DNA of 10,069 nt from Kiritimatiellia bacterium. Lineage in GTDB: Bacteria; Verrucomicrobiota; Kiritimatiellia; RFP12; UBA1067. Positions 7,646-10,069 of the stretch are shown piece after piece. The notes under the pieces are model-generated. The model was not told where the DNA came from and ran no database searches. It worked only from the letters and a program-made list of their open reading frames with translations. Location: positions 1 through 10,069 of the forward strand of contig JAGBZQ010000122.1 of the NCBI GenBank assembly GCA_017628165.1. Reading direction: 5' to 3'. The stretch's first letter is position 1, and every line of letters starts with the position of its first letter. A program made the translations under genes and the position numbers.

Positions 7646-7930
7646 ATGGTTCTCGCAAGCCTCGTTTCGGAGTTCCTCGAGCTTGGTATGCTGGTCGCAT
7701 TCGGCTGTTCGTGGCCGTTTGCGATCTGGCGCACGGTAAAGGCCAAACGCGTTGAAGGTAAGTCGCCTCACTTCATGTGCATCGTGATCGTGGGGTATCT
7801 GTTTGGAATATCCGCGCATCTCGTTGAAGGCACCAAGCTGTGGCTTTGCGGGGTGTATCTTGTGGATATGATGCTTGTGTTTACGGATCTTATGCTGTAT
7901 TTTCATTACTCTTATAAGAATAAAAAATGA
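7646..7930 (+). CDS. Small three-helix membrane protein, PQ-loop/SemiSWEET-like
   Basis: This 94-aa protein has three hydrophobic segments at about residues 8-28, 43-61 and 66-86, joined by a basic loop (RTVKAKRVEGKSPHF) after the first. That layout, with a Pro in helix 1 (GCSWPFAIW) and an Asp in helix 3 (FTDLMLYF), fits PQ-loop/SemiSWEET half-transporters, which form dimers that move small sugars across the inner membrane. The match is by pattern only, and a helper or scaffold role is possible. ATG 7646 starts one base after the hydrolase stop. No Shine-Dalgarno is visible, so translation is probably coupled to the upstream gene. Its stop overlaps the next start as ATGA. Its place directly behind an exported hydrolase-like protein would suit uptake of a released sugar, which is inference. 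Confidence 0.6.
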   Translation: MVLASLVSEFLELGMLVAFGCSWPFAIWRTVKAKRVEGKSPHFMCIVIVGYLFGISAHLVEGTKLWLCGVYLVDMMLVFTDLMLYFHYSYKNKK

Positions 7931-9237
7931 AGCTTTTCGTAGCCACTCACAATAAGCACAAATTGCGCGAGATTGCGCAGATACTTCCTGGGTTTGAAAT
8001 CGTCCCCGACAATCCCGAGGGTATAGAGGAAAACGCGCCAGATTTCGAGGGGAACGCGCTTATTAAGGTAAGGGCGATCGCATCACGCCATCCTGGCGAA
8101 TGGTGCATGGCGGACGATTCCGGCCTTGAAGTGAATGCTCTCGGTGGTGCACCGGGGGTGAGAAGTGCGCGGTATGCGGGCGAGGAGGGCAATACTCCCG
8201 CCAATAACGCGCTTCTTCTCAAAAATTTGGAAGGAGTTGAAGATCGGCGTGCAAATTTCAATTGCACGATAGCGCTTGTCTCCCCTGACGGGTGCGAGCA
8301 TGTTTGCGAGGGCAAGGTTTTTGGAAAGATCGCATCCTCGCCTTCGGGCGTGGAGGGCTTCGGCTACGATCCGCTTTTTATTCCCGCCGGTTTTGACAAA
8401 TCGTTCGCGGAGCTTTCTTCCGATGCAAAGAACGCGATTTCCCATCGCGGAAGGGCGCTTGAGAAAGTAAAGGGGATTATCGCTCCGGCAAAGAAAAAGA
8501 GCGGGGCTTTTCTGGCGTATTTGAAGCTTTTCAGGGCTGTGAACATTCCCACGGTCCCCGGTGATGTTCTTGTCGGTGCGGCGGCCGCTCTTGCCGCTAC
8601 CGGTGCGATTTCAGGCGTAAAGGCGGCTGCCGCTGCGGCAGCGTCTGTATGCCTGTATCTTTTCGGGCTGGTGGACAACGATATCGTAGGCGCCGCGAAG
8701 AAGAATAGTCTGCGCCCTATTCCTGCCGGTGAAATTTCGCTCGGTGCGGCGCGGGTGGCGCGCGGTGTCACATGGGCGCTTGCGCTTTTGCTCGCAAGCC
8801 GCTTCGGATTTTCCGTTGAATGGTGGATTGCGTCTTCTGCGCTTCTCGTGGGGATAGTGGTGTACAACAGGACGAAGCTCTCGGCGCTTATGGGGCTTTG
8901 CCGCGGCCTTAACGTTTTGATGGGGGCGCTTGCCGTTATTCCTTCTCCATCGGGAGATTTGCGCCTTTTCGCATACGCGGGAATACCGGCCGCCGTGTGG
9001 TTTGTCTACATTACTGCCGTTACGCAGTATGCGAAGCATGAGGATTCGATCCCCGGACGCCGCGCCGTGGTGGGGCTTCTCATTTCGGCTCTCGTCTACT
9101 TTCAGCTTGTGGCTTTGCTTTTCTTTTCGCTTTCGTATCCGTCGCTTCTGATGCAGAAGTTCCTTCTTTCGGGTGCGATAATCCTTGTGGTCTTAAGGCT
9201 GTGTAAAAAGTTTATGCCAAAAGTCAGCGCATCATGA
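7927..9237 (+). CDS. Fusion: RdgB/HAM1 XTP/dITP pyrophosphatase + UbiA-family prenyltransferase
   Basis: Residues 1-185 are a complete RdgB-type enzyme, which hydrolyses non-canonical purine NTPs (XTP, ITP, dITP) to NMP and PPi: THNKHK (N9, K12), ADDSGLEV (D63-D64), GVRSARYAG, EGFGYDPLF (144-151) and SHRGRA (172-177). After a Lys-rich linker (about 186-200, APAKKKSG) comes a roughly 235-aa polytopic membrane domain of the UbiA superfamily: YLKLFRAVNIPTVPGDVLVG, VDNDIVGAAKKNSLRPIPAG (249-268), GLCRGLNVLMGA and TQYAKHEDSIPGRRA. The sequence looks closest to EboC-like UbiA proteins. The usual NDxxDxxxD Mg-diphosphate site is reduced to ND, with Gly and Lys where the later Asp residues belong. 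ATG 7927 overlaps the upstream stop (ATGA), and the TGA overlaps the next start. RdgB identity is very secure, UbiA fold secure, and substrate unknown. A lost stop codon or sequencing error could explain the join. Confidence 0.85.
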   Translation: MKLFVATHNKHKLREIAQILPGFEIVPDNPEGIEENAPDFEGNALIKVRAIASRHPGEWCMADDSGLEVNALGGAPGVRSARYAGEEGNTPANNALLLKNLEGVEDRRANFNCTIALVSPDGCEHVCEGKVFGKIASSPSGVEGFGYDPLFIPAGFDKSFAELSSDAKNAISHRGRALEKVKGIIAPAKKKSGAFLAYLKLFRAVNIPTVPGDVLVGAAAALAATGAISGVKAAAAAAASVCLYLFGLVDNDIVGAAKKNSLRPIPAGEISLGAARVARGVTWALALLLASRFGFSVEWWIASSALLVGIVVYNRTKLSALMGLCRGLNVLMGALAVIPSPSGDLRLFAYAGIPAAVWFVYITAVTQYAKHEDSIPGRRAVVGLLISALVYFQLVALLFFSLSYPSLLMQKFLLSGAIILVVLRLCKKFMPKVSAS

Positions 9238-10069
9238 AGAAACTCAATGTGATAGCGGCTGCCTTAGGGTGGGATACGATTGAGCGCAGTGGATTTGCGG
9301 CGATAGGTGACATTAAGTTTGAGCCGAAGGAGAGTGTCTTTCCCGCGGTGACATCCGTTGCGCAAGCTTCTCTCAGAACCGGAGACACTCCACTTGCTCA
9401 CGGAGTCATTTCCAACGGTTTTTGGTTTGAGGATCTGAAAAAACCGATGTTTTGGGAGCAGTCGGCCTCTCTTGTGAAGGGGCCGCGCGTGTGGGATTCC
9501 TTCCGCGCCAATGGCGGCAGGGTGGGGCTTTATTTTTTTCAGCAGTCTCTTGGCGAAAACGTGGATGTCGTGGTTTCCCCGGCGCCGATCCATGCCCATG
9601 ACGGCTCTTTGATTATGAATTGCTATGCGAAGCCATCCAACATATCGCAGGAGTTGAATCGCCGCGTCGGGGAGTTTTCGCTACACCGCTATTGGGGGCC
9701 GCTTGCGTCTCCAAAGATAGGGCGTGAGGTCATCGATTGGTTTGAGGGATCGCTTGAGCTTTGGGATGTGGATGAGGCTTACGTCTATTTGCCGACGCTC
9801 GATTATGCCGCACAGAAGTACGGCCCTGGGTCTCCTGCGGACGGGAAGGCTTTCGTGGAGTTCAAAGAGCAGATATTGCGCCTTCAGAGAATATGCGATC
9901 GCAAAGGCGCATCCATGTCTGTGCAGGGCGATTACAACATAACAGCCCTCACGCTTCCAGAGGTTATGCCGAATGTCGTATTGAGACGCGAAGGTTTCTT
10001 CAATGTTCGCATGGTCGCTCGCCGAGCGTATCCCGATTTCTACTCATCGAAGGCGTTCGCCGTATGCGA
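9234..10069 (+). CDS. Alkaline phosphatase superfamily / nucleotide pyrophosphatase-like protein, partial (EboF-like)
   Basis: The first 278 codons are visible; the gene runs off the right edge. The pattern VFPAVTSVAQASLRTGDTP, with T40 as likely nucleophile, then LAHGVISNGFWFEDL, MFWEQSASLVKGPRVWD, YFFQQSLGE, VSPAPIHAHDGS, HRYWGPLASPKIG, VYLPTLDYAAQKYGPGSP (D190 a likely metal ligand) and GDYNIT (D233) fits the family annotated as alkaline phosphatase family or type I phosphodiesterase/nucleotide pyrophosphatase. These are metal-dependent phospho-ester or pyrophosphate hydrolases. No signal peptide is evident. The short N-terminus (NVIAAALGWDTIER) lacks the usual VxDG-type metal Asp and the TPNL segment, so the site may be altered. 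ATG 9234 overlaps the previous TGA (ATGA) with no Shine-Dalgarno, implying coupling. Beside a UbiA-like domain it resembles EboF of Ebo clusters. The substrate is not known. Confidence 0.75.
   Translation, partial: MKKLNVIAAALGWDTIERSGFAAIGDIKFEPKESVFPAVTSVAQASLRTGDTPLAHGVISNGFWFEDLKKPMFWEQSASLVKGPRVWDSFRANGGRVGLYFFQQSLGENVDVVVSPAPIHAHDGSLIMNCYAKPSNISQELNRRVGEFSLHRYWGPLASPKIGREVIDWFEGSLELWDVDEAYVYLPTLDYAAQKYGPGSPADGKAFVEFKEQILRLQRICDRKGASMSVQGDYNITALTLPEVMPNVVLRREGFFNVRMVARRAYPDFYSSKAFAVC

Noticed and set aside
7919..7930. A run of six A at the end of the PQ-loop gene as a -1 slippery site joining it to the RdgB fusion
   Set aside because: A -1 shift would be in the right frame, but there is no stimulatory structure or upstream Shine-Dalgarno. 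The ATGA start/stop overlap explains the arrangement more simply.
1..10069. CRISPR arrays, tRNAs, insertion sequences, phage or defence genes
   Set aside because: I saw no regularly spaced long repeats, cloverleaf-like segments, terminal inverted repeats or transposase/integrase motifs. Coding is continuous with similar base composition throughout.

Overview
The window (about 10 kb, moderately GC-rich, nearly fully coding) carries one gene leaving the left edge on the minus strand and six genes on the plus strand, the last cut by the right edge. No rRNA, tRNA, CRISPR array, insertion sequence or phage gene is visible. The gene content suggests an anaerobic bacterium: a ferredoxin-dependent indolepyruvate oxidoreductase subunit, a Na+/phosphate symporter, and a secreted glycoside-hydrolase-like protein of a type I associate with the PVC group. 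My best guess is a gut-type Kiritimatiellota/Verrucomicrobiota/Lentisphaerota genome. That is inference from protein style, not proof.

Left region (1-2628): aspS (minus strand, 5' part only) and iorA (plus strand) diverge from a 109-nt intergenic region. It holds two back-to-back extended -10 elements, TGGTATAAT for aspS and TGATATAAT for iorA. No iorB partner is present beside iorA. Fourteen bases after iorA comes an rlmI-type 23S rRNA cytosine methyltransferase (2643-3839), probably cotranscribed.

Middle leader (3840-3998): a weak hairpin plus T-run, a third TGATATAAT element, and an A-rich leader with three copies of AGAATACA.

Right region (3999-10069): five tightly packed genes, almost certainly one operon. 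They are a Na/Pi cotransporter with a C-terminal PhoU-like domain; an exported 636-aa glycoside-hydrolase-like protein; a 94-aa three-helix PQ-loop/SemiSWEET-like membrane protein; a 436-aa in-frame fusion of an RdgB/HAM1 nucleotide pyrophosphatase with a UbiA-family membrane prenyltransferase; and an alkaline-phosphatase-superfamily (nucleotide pyrophosphatase-like) protein. Gaps are 1 nt or ATGA overlaps, and the last three genes lack clear Shine-Dalgarno sequences, which suggests translational coupling.

The most interesting part is 7927-10069. A UbiA-like enzyme resembling EboC, fused to a house-cleaning NTPase and directly followed by an EboF-like phosphatase, looks like the left edge of an Ebo-type cluster (UbiA, phosphatase, sugar-phosphate cyclase, TIM-barrel isomerase). 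The rest, if present, would lie to the right of the window.
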